From: Muribaculaceae bacterium
GTDB taxonomy: Bacteria; Bacteroidota; Bacteroidia; Bacteroidales; Muribaculaceae
NCBI GenBank assembly: GCA_017405965.1
Contig: JAFQZK010000001.1
Coordinates: forward strand, 62,001 to 126,000
Reading direction: 5' to 3'
Length of the DNA: 64,000 nucleotides
Shown here in pieces: positions 1 through 7,627 of this stretch. The first letter of the stretch is position 1, and each line of letters opens with the position of its first letter. Made by a program: the position numbers and the translations under genes. The notes beneath the pieces are model-generated. The model saw nothing but the letters and a program-made list of their open reading frames with translations, was not told the DNA's origin and did not search any database.

Positions 1-655
1 TGCTCAGTTTGCTTTGCTCGGCCTCGAGTTGCTTGTCCTCGTCGGGCTGCAGTTGCATGGTCTGCAGCTGGTCGAGCTGGAAGCGGATGTAGTCCTCGTT
101 TTGGCGCAACTGTTCCATGGCCCGTTGAGTCTCGTCAAGCGTCTTGACGGCTTCGCGATAGCTCTTGTAGGCTGTGCGGTAGTCGTTGAGCAACTCACTG
201 TTGCCGGCTATGCTGTCAAGGATTGAAAGTTGATAGGCCGGTTGTGACAGCAGCATGTTGCTGTGCTGGGAATGGATGTCGAGCAGTTGAGTTGTCAGCT
301 CTCGCAGCACGGTCAAGGCAACTGGCGTGTCGTTCACGAAAGCTCGTGAGCGGCCCGTCGGCGAGAGTTCCCGCCTGATCAGACATTCATGCTCATCCCA
401 ATCGATGTCGTTGGTCTTGAAAAACGGTTCCAGATGGTAGCCGCCGATGTCAAATGTCGCTTCGACAACGGTCTTGGCCGATGTGTCGCGAATCGCCTTG
501 CTGTCAGCACGTTCGCCCAGGATGAGCGATAGCGCTCCCAGGATGATGGATTTGCCGGCACCGGTCTCACCGGTGATGATGGTCAAGCCATCGGCAAACG
601 CGATGTCGAGTTTGTCGATGAGGGCATAGTTAAAGATGTGCAGTTGCTTGATCAT
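1..655 (-). CDS. recN: DNA repair protein RecN (N-terminal part, cut by window edge)
   Basis: Only the first 218 residues are inside the window; the rest lies beyond position 1. The start at 655 gives MIKQLHIFNYALIDKLDIAF, the standard RecN opening, followed by the Walker A motif GETGAGKS and then the long coiled-coil arm rich in Q, E and L. RecN is an SMC-like ATPase that binds DNA ends and helps double-strand-break repair in the cytoplasm. It is the last visible gene of the dnaN-exonuclease-coaBC-DUF4835-recN string and starts 15 bp after the DUF4835 stop, so it is probably cotranscribed. Identity is well supported by the N-terminal sequence; the C-terminal ATPase half cannot be assessed. 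Confidence 0.93.
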   Translation of the reverse strand, partial: MIKQLHIFNYALIDKLDIAFADGLTIITGETGAGKSIILGALSLILGERADSKAIRDTSAKTVVEATFDIGGYHLEPFFKTNDIDWDEHECLIRRELSPTGRSRAFVNDTPVALTVLRELTTQLLDIHSQHSNMLLSQPAYQLSILDSIAGNSELLNDYRTAYKSYREAVKTLDETQRAMEQLRQNEDYIRFQLDQLQTMQLQPDEDKQLEAEQSKLS

Positions 656-670
656 TACACATCAGGCCGA

Positions 671-1594
671 TTAACGAGTGGGGGTCTTCTTGATTTCTTC
701 CAGTTTGGTATTCTCGCTGGGATAGACCTGATAAAGCATTTCATACACCGATTCCTTCTCGGTCATGTTGGCCTTGCTGTAGATGTTGATGAGTTCGTCG
801 AGTTTGGAATCTTTGAACATCGTCAGGCACACCGACAAGGGGGCCACTTGATAGATTTTACCCAAGTTCTCCAGCGTGTGGGTGATAGTCGCGCGGCCTT
901 TGTCAACAGTGACGACCATCTGGTCCAGGCCCAAGCGGTGATACTCATACAGGATGTCACGGATGGGCGATGTCTGGGTGTCGGTGAAGGCACTGAGCAC
1001 AGCATTGCGGTTGGTGTTGTCCTCAAAGGCTTTCCATCCGCTCTCGCCGGTGCTTTGAGCCATTCTCACTATATTGGCGGCTTGCTCATAGTAGGGGTCA
1101 CCGCCCTTGAGCTCAAATGTGTCAAAGTCCAAGGCGATGATCATATAGGCCCAGTAGTTGAGAATGGCTGTCAAGTTATCCAGCATCTCCATCTCCGAGA
1201 ACACGAGTTGTTGACCGGTCTCGAATTGGAAATCCACCTTGGCGTCCTTGAAGTTGATGATGGCTGTGGTGTAAGAACTGTTGTAAACGGGGCGTGATGA
1301 CTGAATCTGCAGGTCACCTTTCATCAGTCCGGAGGAGTTGTCCCACGAACTGATGGTGAACATGAGTTTGCAGTGGATTTTCTCATTGGTGCCGAAGATG
1401 GCGTTGGTCCACTTCGTCGTGTTCATGTAGTCGGTCACCTTCTCCTGGAGTTCGTTGAAGATCTCCCTGCTGCCGTCGGTAATCTTGTCACTGTTGACCT
1501 CCACCTCGCACAAGAGCTCGGTAGCCTCGTCATCGGCAAAGGCGTTGAAGACGCCCAGGAGCGCCACCAGCACCAGCATTAATGTCTTTTTCAT
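671..1594 (-). CDS. DUF4835 family exported protein
   Basis: 307 residues with a clear signal peptide (MKKTLMLVLVALLGVFNAFA) and no further membrane segment, so it should be periplasmic or secreted. Order and sequence (MNTTKWTNAIFG, YWAYMIIALDFDTFE) match the DUF4835 family, which in Bacteroidetes sits between coaBC and recN. No biochemical function is established that I can name. The ATG overlaps the coaBC stop by four bases (ATGA), implying translational coupling in the dnaN-recN operon, which is odd for an exported protein among DNA and CoA genes. Confidence 0.85.
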   Translation of the reverse strand: MKKTLMLVLVALLGVFNAFADDEATELLCEVEVNSDKITDGSREIFNELQEKVTDYMNTTKWTNAIFGTNEKIHCKLMFTISSWDNSSGLMKGDLQIQSSRPVYNSSYTTAIINFKDAKVDFQFETGQQLVFSEMEMLDNLTAILNYWAYMIIALDFDTFELKGGDPYYEQAANIVRMAQSTGESGWKAFEDNTNRNAVLSAFTDTQTSPIRDILYEYHRLGLDQMVVTVDKGRATITHTLENLGKIYQVAPLSVCLTMFKDSKLDELINIYSKANMTEKESVYEMLYQVYPSENTKLEEIKKTPTR

Positions 1595-2796
1595 TTTGTC
1601 AAATACTTGTGTAAAACGTCAACAATGTCGCGAGCGACGTCTCGTTTGGATTTGCATGCGCCCTCGATGACCTCTCCCTTGTCGGTGAAGATGGTCACCT
1701 TGTTGGTATCGACCTGGAAGCCGGCATTCTTGTCACGCAGTGAGTTCATCACGATGAAATTCAAGTTTTTACGTCCTAGTTTGCCTTGTGCGTTGACACT
1801 CTCGTTGTCGGTTTCCAGTGCAAAGCCCACGCTCACTTGGTCGGGGCGTTTGGCTTCTCCCACGGCTCGGGCGATATCGGGGTTGGGTGTAAGGCGCAGC
1901 ACTGGGGTTGCGTCTTTTTCACGTTTTATCTTCTTGTCGGCGACATTCTCGACCCTGTAGTCGGCGACAGCGGCACACAGGATGATGGCATCGGCCTGGG
2001 GCAGAGCCTGCATTACGGCATCGTGCATCTCTACGGCTGTCATCACGTCAATGCGGTCAATGTTGGCATGGCTGGTCTTAAGCGAGACAGGACCGGCGAC
2101 CAGCGTCACTTGCGCTCCACGGCACGCACATTCCTCGGCCAGGGCAAAGCCCATCTTGCCGGACGAGAAATTGCTGATATAGCGCACGGGGTCGATCTTC
2201 TCGACAGTGGGGCCGGCGGTGATGATCACGCGTTTGCCCTGAAGGTCCTCACCTTGGGCGAAGAACGCGTCAAGGGCCTTGACGATGTTCTCGGGTTCCT
2301 CCATGCGGCCCTTGCCGATGAGGTGACTGGCCAGCTCGCCCTCAGCAGGCTCGATGATGTGGTTACCATAGCTGCGCAGCAGCTCCAGATTGCGCACCGT
2401 GCTGGGGTGCCGCATCATGTCCAGGTCCATGGCTGGAGCCACGAACACGGGTGCCTTGGCCGACAGATAGGTCGTCACCAGCATGTTGTCGGCAACGCCG
2501 TGAGCCATCTTGCCGATGGTCGATGCTGTGGCCGGGGCGATGATGAGCGCGTCGGCCCACAGTCCCAGGTCCACATGGCTGTTCCACTGGCCCGTGTTAG
2601 CGGTGAAGAACTCGCTGATGACGGGTTTGCCGCTCAGCGTCGATAGCGTCAAGGGCTGAATAAACTGCTTGGCGTTAGGAGTCATGATCACCTGCACCTC
2701 GGCACCGGCCTTGATCAGCAGCCGCGTGAGCGTGGCGCACTTGTAGGCAGCGATGCCGCCCGTGATGCCCAGGATGATGTGCTTGCCTTTCAACAT
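1591..2796 (-). CDS. coaBC: Bifunctional phosphopantothenoylcysteine decarboxylase / phosphopantothenate-cysteine ligase
   Basis: 401 residues, the usual length of the CoaBC fusion. The N-terminal flavoprotein half (about 1-185) shows GITGGIAAYKCATL, the catalytic His in NSHVDLGLWADA, and APAMDLDMM in the position of the PAMN motif, the version I expect in Bacteroidetes. The C-terminal ligase half starts near VIITAGPTVEKIDPVRYISN and carries NPDI and KNLNFIVMNSL. The two halves convert 4'-phosphopantothenate plus cysteine to 4'-phosphopantetheine for coenzyme A. It lies 43 bp after the exonuclease gene and overlaps DUF4835 by ATGA. Confidence 0.96.
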   Translation of the reverse strand: MLKGKHIILGITGGIAAYKCATLTRLLIKAGAEVQVIMTPNAKQFIQPLTLSTLSGKPVISEFFTANTGQWNSHVDLGLWADALIIAPATASTIGKMAHGVADNMLVTTYLSAKAPVFVAPAMDLDMMRHPSTVRNLELLRSYGNHIIEPAEGELASHLIGKGRMEEPENIVKALDAFFAQGEDLQGKRVIITAGPTVEKIDPVRYISNFSSGKMGFALAEECACRGAQVTLVAGPVSLKTSHANIDRIDVMTAVEMHDAVMQALPQADAIILCAAVADYRVENVADKKIKREKDATPVLRLTPNPDIARAVGEAKRPDQVSVGFALETDNESVNAQGKLGRKNLNFIVMNSLRDKNAGFQVDTNKVTIFTDKGEVIEGACKSKRDVARDIVDVLHKYLTK

Positions 2797-2839
2797 GTTG
2801 TCGTTTGTCTTTTGCTTGATAACCGCTGTTCCCGGTGGT

Positions 2840-3622
2840 TTATCGTTTCTTGTATTGGATGTAGAGCTTGGTGATCACCTGCTTGGTGTTCTCGGCAAAG
2901 TCGCTCTTCATCATCCAGTCATAGTAGCCCAGATCCAGCTTGGTGAACACTTCCTCGACGGTTTTGCCGCGGTGCTTGCCGAAGTTGAACACCGGCTGCT
3001 TGTTCTCGTTGAGGATGATGCGACCCGCCAGGTCCACGTTGCGGTTGTGGCTCGAGTATTGCGACAGGAAGTCCACGTCGTTCTGCAGCGGCTCGGCATC
3101 GTTGGCATAGTGGTCAAGTTGCGCCTTGAGCACCTCGAGTGTCGTCTTGGCGTCGTCGGCTGCCGAATGGTGGTTCTCCATCGGATGTCCACAGTAGAAC
3201 AGGCAGGCTGCCTCCAGGTCGCGTTTCTCACGCTTGTGGAAGATGGTCTGCACGTCGATGAACTTGTGCTGTGACGGATCGAACCCTACGCCGGCCTTGC
3301 TCATCTCCTGAGCCAGCAGCGGGATATCGAAGTGGTTGCTGTTGAAACCGGCGATGTCGCTGCCCTCAAACACGCGGGCGATGTCGTGGGCGCGCTCCTT
3401 GAATGTGGGCTCGTCTTTCAGGTCCTCGTTGGTGATGTGATGCACATCGATGGCCTGCTGCGGAATCACCCGCTCGGGATTGAAACGATAGGTCTTGCTC
3501 TCCTCGTGACCGTCAGGATAAACCTTCACATAGGATAACTCGATGATGCGGTCCTCGGTGATGTTCAAGCCTGTCGATTCCAGATCAAAGACCACAAGCG
3601 GCCGTTTCAGGTTCAGTTCCAT
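2840..3622 (-). CDS. DnaQ-like 3'-5' exonuclease with ExoX-type C-terminal domain
   Basis: 260 residues. The DEDDh exonuclease domain (about 8-180) shows VFDLESTGLN (the catalytic D and E), NSNHFDIPLL and the third motif HHSAADDAKTT with the H and D of the DEDDh type. Residues about 210-260 (FNFGKHRGKTVEEV, YYDWMM) form the small domain found at the end of ExoX-like proteins. Likely roles are proofreading or DNA-end trimming; directly following dnaN fits a clamp-associated repair nuclease, but the true epsilon subunit could be elsewhere. The motif reads DLEST rather than the common DIETT. Confidence 0.88.
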   Translation of the reverse strand: MELNLKRPLVVFDLESTGLNITEDRIIELSYVKVYPDGHEESKTYRFNPERVIPQQAIDVHHITNEDLKDEPTFKERAHDIARVFEGSDIAGFNSNHFDIPLLAQEMSKAGVGFDPSQHKFIDVQTIFHKREKRDLEAACLFYCGHPMENHHSAADDAKTTLEVLKAQLDHYANDAEPLQNDVDFLSQYSSHNRNVDLAGRIILNENKQPVFNFGKHRGKTVEEVFTKLDLGYYDWMMKSDFAENTKQVITKLYIQYKKR

Positions 3623-3672
3623 ATTAAATGAATTGACTTGTAACTAACGCCTAACGTCAAAAGTCTGAACAA

Positions 3673-4794
3673 TCAAATCATCATCGGCATCTGCAGCACG
3701 ATCAGGTCCTCACCGGCCTTCTGCTCGCTGGGCGAGAACACACCTGCACGGGCGGGATCGAGCAACTTGAGGAATACACCGTCACAGTCGATGTTGTTCA
3801 CCACATCAATCACGTCGGCGCTCTTGAAACCGATGTTCATCGGTTCGCCGTTGTATTCACAGGCGATGGTCTCCTCGGCCGAAGTTGAGTGATCAACGTC
3901 CTGAGACGTGAGTACCACATGGTCAGGACTCAAGTCCAGGCGCACCAGGCCGCCCACGTTGGCAAATACGGCAACGCGGCGCACGGCGTTCAGCAGCGTC
4001 TGGCGGTCAACAGCCATCGTGTAGGGGTTGTCCTCGGGGATAACCGAGTTGTAGTTGGGATAGCGGCCATTGATGAAGCGGCACGACAGCTGATAGTCAG
4101 CGTTCTCAAACGTTGCACTGCTCTCGTCGATGGTGATCTTCACCAGGTCGTCGCTGTTGCGGTCGATGATGCTGGCAAGGATGGCAGCGGGCTTAGCGGG
4201 CAGGATGAACGAGCGCGTGAAGTCGGGGCGCACGTTGGTCTGGCGGTAACGCACCAGCTTGTGCGAGTCGCTGGCCACATACACGATCATGTCGGGCATG
4301 ATGTCCCAGTAGATGCCCATGAACTGCGGATGCAGCGGGTCGTTGCCCACGGCGAACAGCGTGTGGCCGATGCCCGATGCGATGCTCTTGGCGGGCAGCT
4401 CAAACTGTTTCACATCGCCCATGTTGACGGCCTTCTCGGGGTACTCGTCGCCGCTCAGTGCCACCGCGTCATAGTAACCGTTCAGGTAGGTCACCTTAAC
4501 GGCCAGCGTCTCGTCGTTGATCTCAAACGACAGGGCGGTGTCGGGCAGCTCCTTGAGCGAGTTGATGGTGCGCTTCACGTCAAGGGCGAACTTTCCAGCA
4601 CCCTCCACGTTCTGCACCTCGATGTTGGTGGTCAAGCGAGTCTCCATGTCACTACCAGTGACTACCAGGCGGTCGCTCTGCAACTCGAAGAGGAAATTGT
4701 CAAGAATGGCATAAGCGTTCTTGCTGCTGTTCACTGCTTTGCTCACGGCATTCAGGCGGGTGAGCAATAATTTACTTTGGACGTTGAATTTCAT
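3673..4794 (-). CDS. dnaN: DNA polymerase III beta subunit (sliding clamp)
   Basis: 373 residues, full length for the clamp, with the typical opening MKFNVQSKLLLTRLNAVSKA and C-terminal end ..LIVLQMPMMI. Three repeats of the clamp fold are expected; recognisable stretches include GSDMETRLTT, LPAKP and FINGRYPNY. It forms the ring that holds replicative polymerases on DNA. It is the first gene of the minus-strand operon through recN and has an excellent promoter upstream (4848-4879), giving a 5' leader of about 45 nt. No dnaA or replication origin is visible beside it. Confidence 0.98.
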   Translation of the reverse strand: MKFNVQSKLLLTRLNAVSKAVNSSKNAYAILDNFLFELQSDRLVVTGSDMETRLTTNIEVQNVEGAGKFALDVKRTINSLKELPDTALSFEINDETLAVKVTYLNGYYDAVALSGDEYPEKAVNMGDVKQFELPAKSIASGIGHTLFAVGNDPLHPQFMGIYWDIMPDMIVYVASDSHKLVRYRQTNVRPDFTRSFILPAKPAAILASIIDRNSDDLVKITIDESSATFENADYQLSCRFINGRYPNYNSVIPEDNPYTMAVDRQTLLNAVRRVAVFANVGGLVRLDLSPDHVVLTSQDVDHSTSAEETIACEYNGEPMNIGFKSADVIDVVNNIDCDGVFLKLLDPARAGVFSPSEQKAGEDLIVLQMPMMI

Positions 4795-4847
4795 ACAGTT
4801 ATATCTGTTATTATGTGATTATTTGTTTTGTTTTGTCTTTTAACCTA

Positions 4848-4879
4848 CAAAGATACTGCAAGTCGTGTTTTATGCCAAA
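4848..4879 (-). promoter_or_regulatory. Bacteroidetes-type promoter for dnaN operon
   Basis: On the minus strand TTTG (4876-4879), 20 bp, TATCTTTG (4848-4855). This matches the known primary sigma consensus of Bacteroides (TTTG, 19-21 bp, TAnnTTTG) exactly and points at dnaN. Confidence 0.8.
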
Positions 4880-4930
4880 CAAAAAAGGACTTTTTTAATC
4901 TAATAATGTGCCCTTGTTAATAAAAAAACG

Positions 4931-4967
4931 AAAAAAAGCGTCATCGATTGCCTCGATAACGCTTTTT
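4931..4967 (-). terminator. Rho-independent terminator after the DUF1015 gene
   Basis: Hairpin with arms AAAAAGCGTTATCG and CGATGACGCTTTTT (minus strand) around a short loop, followed by a T run. It ends the DUF1015 transcript before the dnaN promoter. Confidence 0.8.
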
Positions 4968-4997
4968 AAGATTATTAAGTCTTCGCTTGCGGTCAGA

Positions 4998-6242
4998 TTA
5001 GTCCAGCTTGTGGATGATCAGACCCGAGCGCAGCTTGGGCTCGAACCAGGTAGCCTTGGGAGGCATGATCTTGCCGCTGTCGGCGATGTCGATGATCTGC
5101 TTCATGGTCACGGGATAGAGGGCAAGAGCCATCTTCATCTCGCCGCTGTCGACACGCTGCTTCAACTCGCCCAGGCCGCGGATGCCGCCCACGAAGTCGA
5201 TGCGCTTGTCGGTGCGCAGGTCGGTGATGCCCAGGATGTCACGCAGGATGTAGTCACTGCTGATGGTCACATCGAGCACGCCGATGGGATCGTTGTCGTC
5301 ATAGGTGCCTTCCTTGGCGGTCAGCGAGTACCACTTGCCACCCAGGTAGAGTGCAAAGTTGTGCAGCTTGGCGGGATGGTAGATCTCGGTACCCTTGTCC
5401 TCGACGATGAATTTCTCGCCGAGCTTCTCCAGGAACTGCTCTTCGGTGTTGCCGTTGAGGTCAACAACCACGCGGTTGTAGTCCATCACCTTGAGGTGTG
5501 ACTGGGGGAAGCATACGGCCAGCAGATAGTTGTACTCCTCGGTGCCGTTGTGGTTGGGGTCGGCCTTGGCCTTCTCCTCGCCCACGTGGGCAGCGGCGGC
5601 GGTGCGGTGGTGACCGTCGGCGATGTAGAGGTAAGGAATCTCGCCGAACTCGCGGGTGATCGCGTCGATCGTCTCCTTGTCACGGATGACCCATAGGGTG
5701 TGGCCGATGCCGTCCTCGCTCACGAAGTCGTACTCGGGCTCGGTCTGTGCGGTGCGGGTGATGATGTCCTGCAGGACGGTGTTATCGGGGAATGCCAGGA
5801 ACACCGGCTCGATGTTGGCATTGTTGATCTCGATGTGGTGCATGCGGTCGGCCTCTTTCTCGCGGCGGGTGAGCTCATGCTTCTTGATGCGGCCCGTGAG
5901 GTAGTCCTCGACGCTGGCGCCGACAACAAAGCCGTATTGCGTGCGGCCATCCATGGTCTGTGCATAGATGTAGTAGCAATCCTGGTCGTCCTGAACGAGC
6001 CAACCCTTGTCCTGGAACTTCTTGAAGTTCTCGACGGCCTTGTCATAGACCTTGGGCTCGTGTTCACCGGTGCCGGGTTCAAAGTCGATCTCGGGCTTAA
6101 TGATGTGATACAGACACATCTCGTTGTCGCCGGCTTCGGCACGTGCCTCTTCGCTGGAGAGGACATCGTAGGGCTTGGATGCAACTTTTTCTACATAAGC
6201 TTTGGGCGGTCTCACGCCACGGAACGGTTTTACTTTAGCCAT
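4998..6242 (-). CDS. DUF1015 family protein (SerK/ParB-like fold)
   Basis: 414 residues, normal for DUF1015. Opens with KPFRGVRPP, and has the family hallmark IADGHHRTAAA at residues 207-217; the C-terminal WFEPKLRSGLIIHKLD is also typical. DUF1015 proteins are distant relatives of the ParB-like SerK/SbnI enzymes, and free-serine kinase activity has been reported in this superfamily; in Bacteroidetes the gene often follows serC-serA. Here it stands alone without serC or serA, so the serine-phosphate role is inference from family context. Cytoplasmic, no signal peptide. Single-gene transcript with its own terminator. Confidence 0.82.
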   Translation of the reverse strand: MAKVKPFRGVRPPKAYVEKVASKPYDVLSSEEARAEAGDNEMCLYHIIKPEIDFEPGTGEHEPKVYDKAVENFKKFQDKGWLVQDDQDCYYIYAQTMDGRTQYGFVVGASVEDYLTGRIKKHELTRREKEADRMHHIEINNANIEPVFLAFPDNTVLQDIITRTAQTEPEYDFVSEDGIGHTLWVIRDKETIDAITREFGEIPYLYIADGHHRTAAAAHVGEEKAKADPNHNGTEEYNYLLAVCFPQSHLKVMDYNRVVVDLNGNTEEQFLEKLGEKFIVEDKGTEIYHPAKLHNFALYLGGKWYSLTAKEGTYDDNDPIGVLDVTISSDYILRDILGITDLRTDKRIDFVGGIRGLGELKQRVDSGEMKMALALYPVTMKQIIDIADSGKIMPPKATWFEPKLRSGLIIHKLD

Positions 6243-6301
6243 GATAAATGAACGGTTTTAAAAAGTTAAAAAAGTTATTCTCAGTTTTAAGTTGTCAGTT
6301 T

Positions 6302-6829
6302 CTAGTCTTTAGTTTTTTGTTGACGTTTCGGTTTCTCTTCTTTGATGCCATGCTTGGCGCGCTTGGACTTGCGGGCACAGGTGCTGCACACGCCATAGAC
6401 ATACAGACTGTAGTGGTCGGTGTTGAAGGCGTTGAAGCGGCGCGCATTCATGAAGGCGGCAAAGTTGGTGTCCTTCACCTCCTTGACCTTGTTGCACACG
6501 GTGCAGATCAGGTGGGTGTGAGGCAGGGTGATGCGCTCGTACTGGGCCTGCATCCCCTCGAACACATGACGCCTGAGTATCTTGGCGTCGATAAGCAACT
6601 CGACGGTGTTGTAAACCGTGGAGCGGCTCACGCGAAAACCGCTTACCTGATCAAGCATCTGCTGCAACTCCTCGATCGAGAAGTGCCCGTTGGTGTTCAA
6701 GATGCGGTCCAGAATAGCGTACCGCTCGGCTGTCTTGCGCAGGTTATGGGCATCAAGATAGTCGTTGAACTTACGCACAACGGGGTTGGTGCTGTCAGCT
6801 AAATTCTCGATATGTGAATCGGTCTTCAT
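6302..6829 (-). CDS. Fur-family transcriptional regulator
   Basis: 175 residues from the ATG at 6829 (MKTDSHIENLAD). I chose this start because the promoter at 6838-6869 lies just upstream and an upstream in-frame ATG at 6892 would fall before the promoter. Winged-helix half: RKTAERYAILDRI, FSIEELQQMLD, VSRSTVYNTVELL. Metal half: HTHLICTVCNKVKEV and CSTCARK, two CxxC pairs for a structural zinc. Fur, Zur and PerR subtypes cannot be separated safely from sequence alone. The last codons (QQKTKD, stop) are built from heptad-like sequence related to the array at 57.3 kb. Confidence 0.9.
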   Translation of the reverse strand: MKTDSHIENLADSTNPVVRKFNDYLDAHNLRKTAERYAILDRILNTNGHFSIEELQQMLDQVSGFRVSRSTVYNTVELLIDAKILRRHVFEGMQAQYERITLPHTHLICTVCNKVKEVKDTNFAAFMNARRFNAFNTDHYSLYVYGVCSTCARKSKRAKHGIKEEKPKRQQKTKD

Positions 6830-6837
6830 CGGTGTGA

Positions 6838-6869
6838 CAAAAGTACAACCAATTTTGCAATCAAACAAA
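6838..6869 (-). promoter_or_regulatory. Promoter for the Fur-family gene
   Basis: Minus strand TTTG (6866-6869), 20 bp, TACTTTTG (6838-6845). The -7 box ends 8 nt before the ATG at 6829, so the transcript would have almost no 5' leader. Confidence 0.75.
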
Positions 6870-6892
6870 GTTTTGCAGCAATAAAACGCCAA

Positions 6893-7537
6893 TCACCAGT
6901 TTTTGATGACTTGCTCAACAGTCAACTGGCTCACGTCGTCGACCAGAAGGTCACACAAGGGGGCTACCTGCTCTCGGCTCAGGGTTGTGGCGATGCCGAT
7001 GACATGGGCACCCGACGCGCGTGCGGCAATCAGTCCGTTGCGTGAATCCTCGAGCACAATGCAACGGGCGATGTCAACGCCCAGCAGCTCGGCACCCTTG
7101 AGGAAACAATCGGGATCGGGCTTGGCCTTGGTCACCATGTCGCCGGTGATGATGTGGTCGAACAGGGTGGGGAAATCAGGGAATTGGGCAAACAGTGACT
7201 GCATCTTTTTACGGTCGCTCGACGTGACAATGGCCATGGGAATACCGGCCTCTCGGAGCCCATCGACCAGCTCCAGCGCTCCCGGGAAAAATTCAAATCG
7301 CATGTTGCGCTCAAACTCCAGCAGCTTGTCCATGATCAGCTGCCGCACGTCGTCGCTGTCAAAGTAGCTCAGAATCCTGGTCAAGTGGAAGCCCTTGATA
7401 TAATTGGCAAAGTCAGGCATACCAGTCGGGTAATCCTTGCCCATCTGTTCCCAGAAGATGCTGTACAGCCCCTCGCTGTCGAGTAACACGCCGTCGAGGT
7501 CAAAGAGCACGCCGCATCGTTTTGTATTTTCACTCAT
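6893..7537 (-). CDS. HAD-superfamily phosphatase (beta-phosphoglucomutase-like)
   Basis: 214 residues. HAD motif I is FDLDGVLLDSEG (catalytic Asp pair), motif II VTSSDRKK, and motif III/IV KPDPDCFLKGAELL with CIVLEDSRNGLIAA. A helical cap sits after motif I, as in subclass IA enzymes such as beta-phosphoglucomutase and small sugar-phosphate phosphatases. Substrate cannot be assigned. The Fur-gene promoter lies within 55 bp downstream of its end, so the two genes are adjacent but separately initiated. Confidence 0.85.
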   Translation of the reverse strand: MSENTKRCGVLFDLDGVLLDSEGLYSIFWEQMGKDYPTGMPDFANYIKGFHLTRILSYFDSDDVRQLIMDKLLEFERNMRFEFFPGALELVDGLREAGIPMAIVTSSDRKKMQSLFAQFPDFPTLFDHIITGDMVTKAKPDPDCFLKGAELLGVDIARCIVLEDSRNGLIAARASGAHVIGIATTLSREQVAPLCDLLVDDVSQLTVEQVIKNW

Positions 7538-7627
7538 TTTGTGTTTGATGTTATTTTTTGAGATGCAAAATTAGTCGTTTTTTAGTAATTCTCTGTAATT
7601 TTGTGCCAATAAAAATCTGTCACAGTT

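Noticed and set aside
3673-4900. Chromosomal replication origin beside dnaN
   Set aside because: No dnaA gene and no cluster of DnaA-box-like sequences seen; the upstream gap is just a promoter and a terminator.
6830-6892. Longer start for the Fur-family protein (ATG at 6892)
   Set aside because: The extra residues are cysteine-rich non-family sequence and lie upstream of a consensus promoter.
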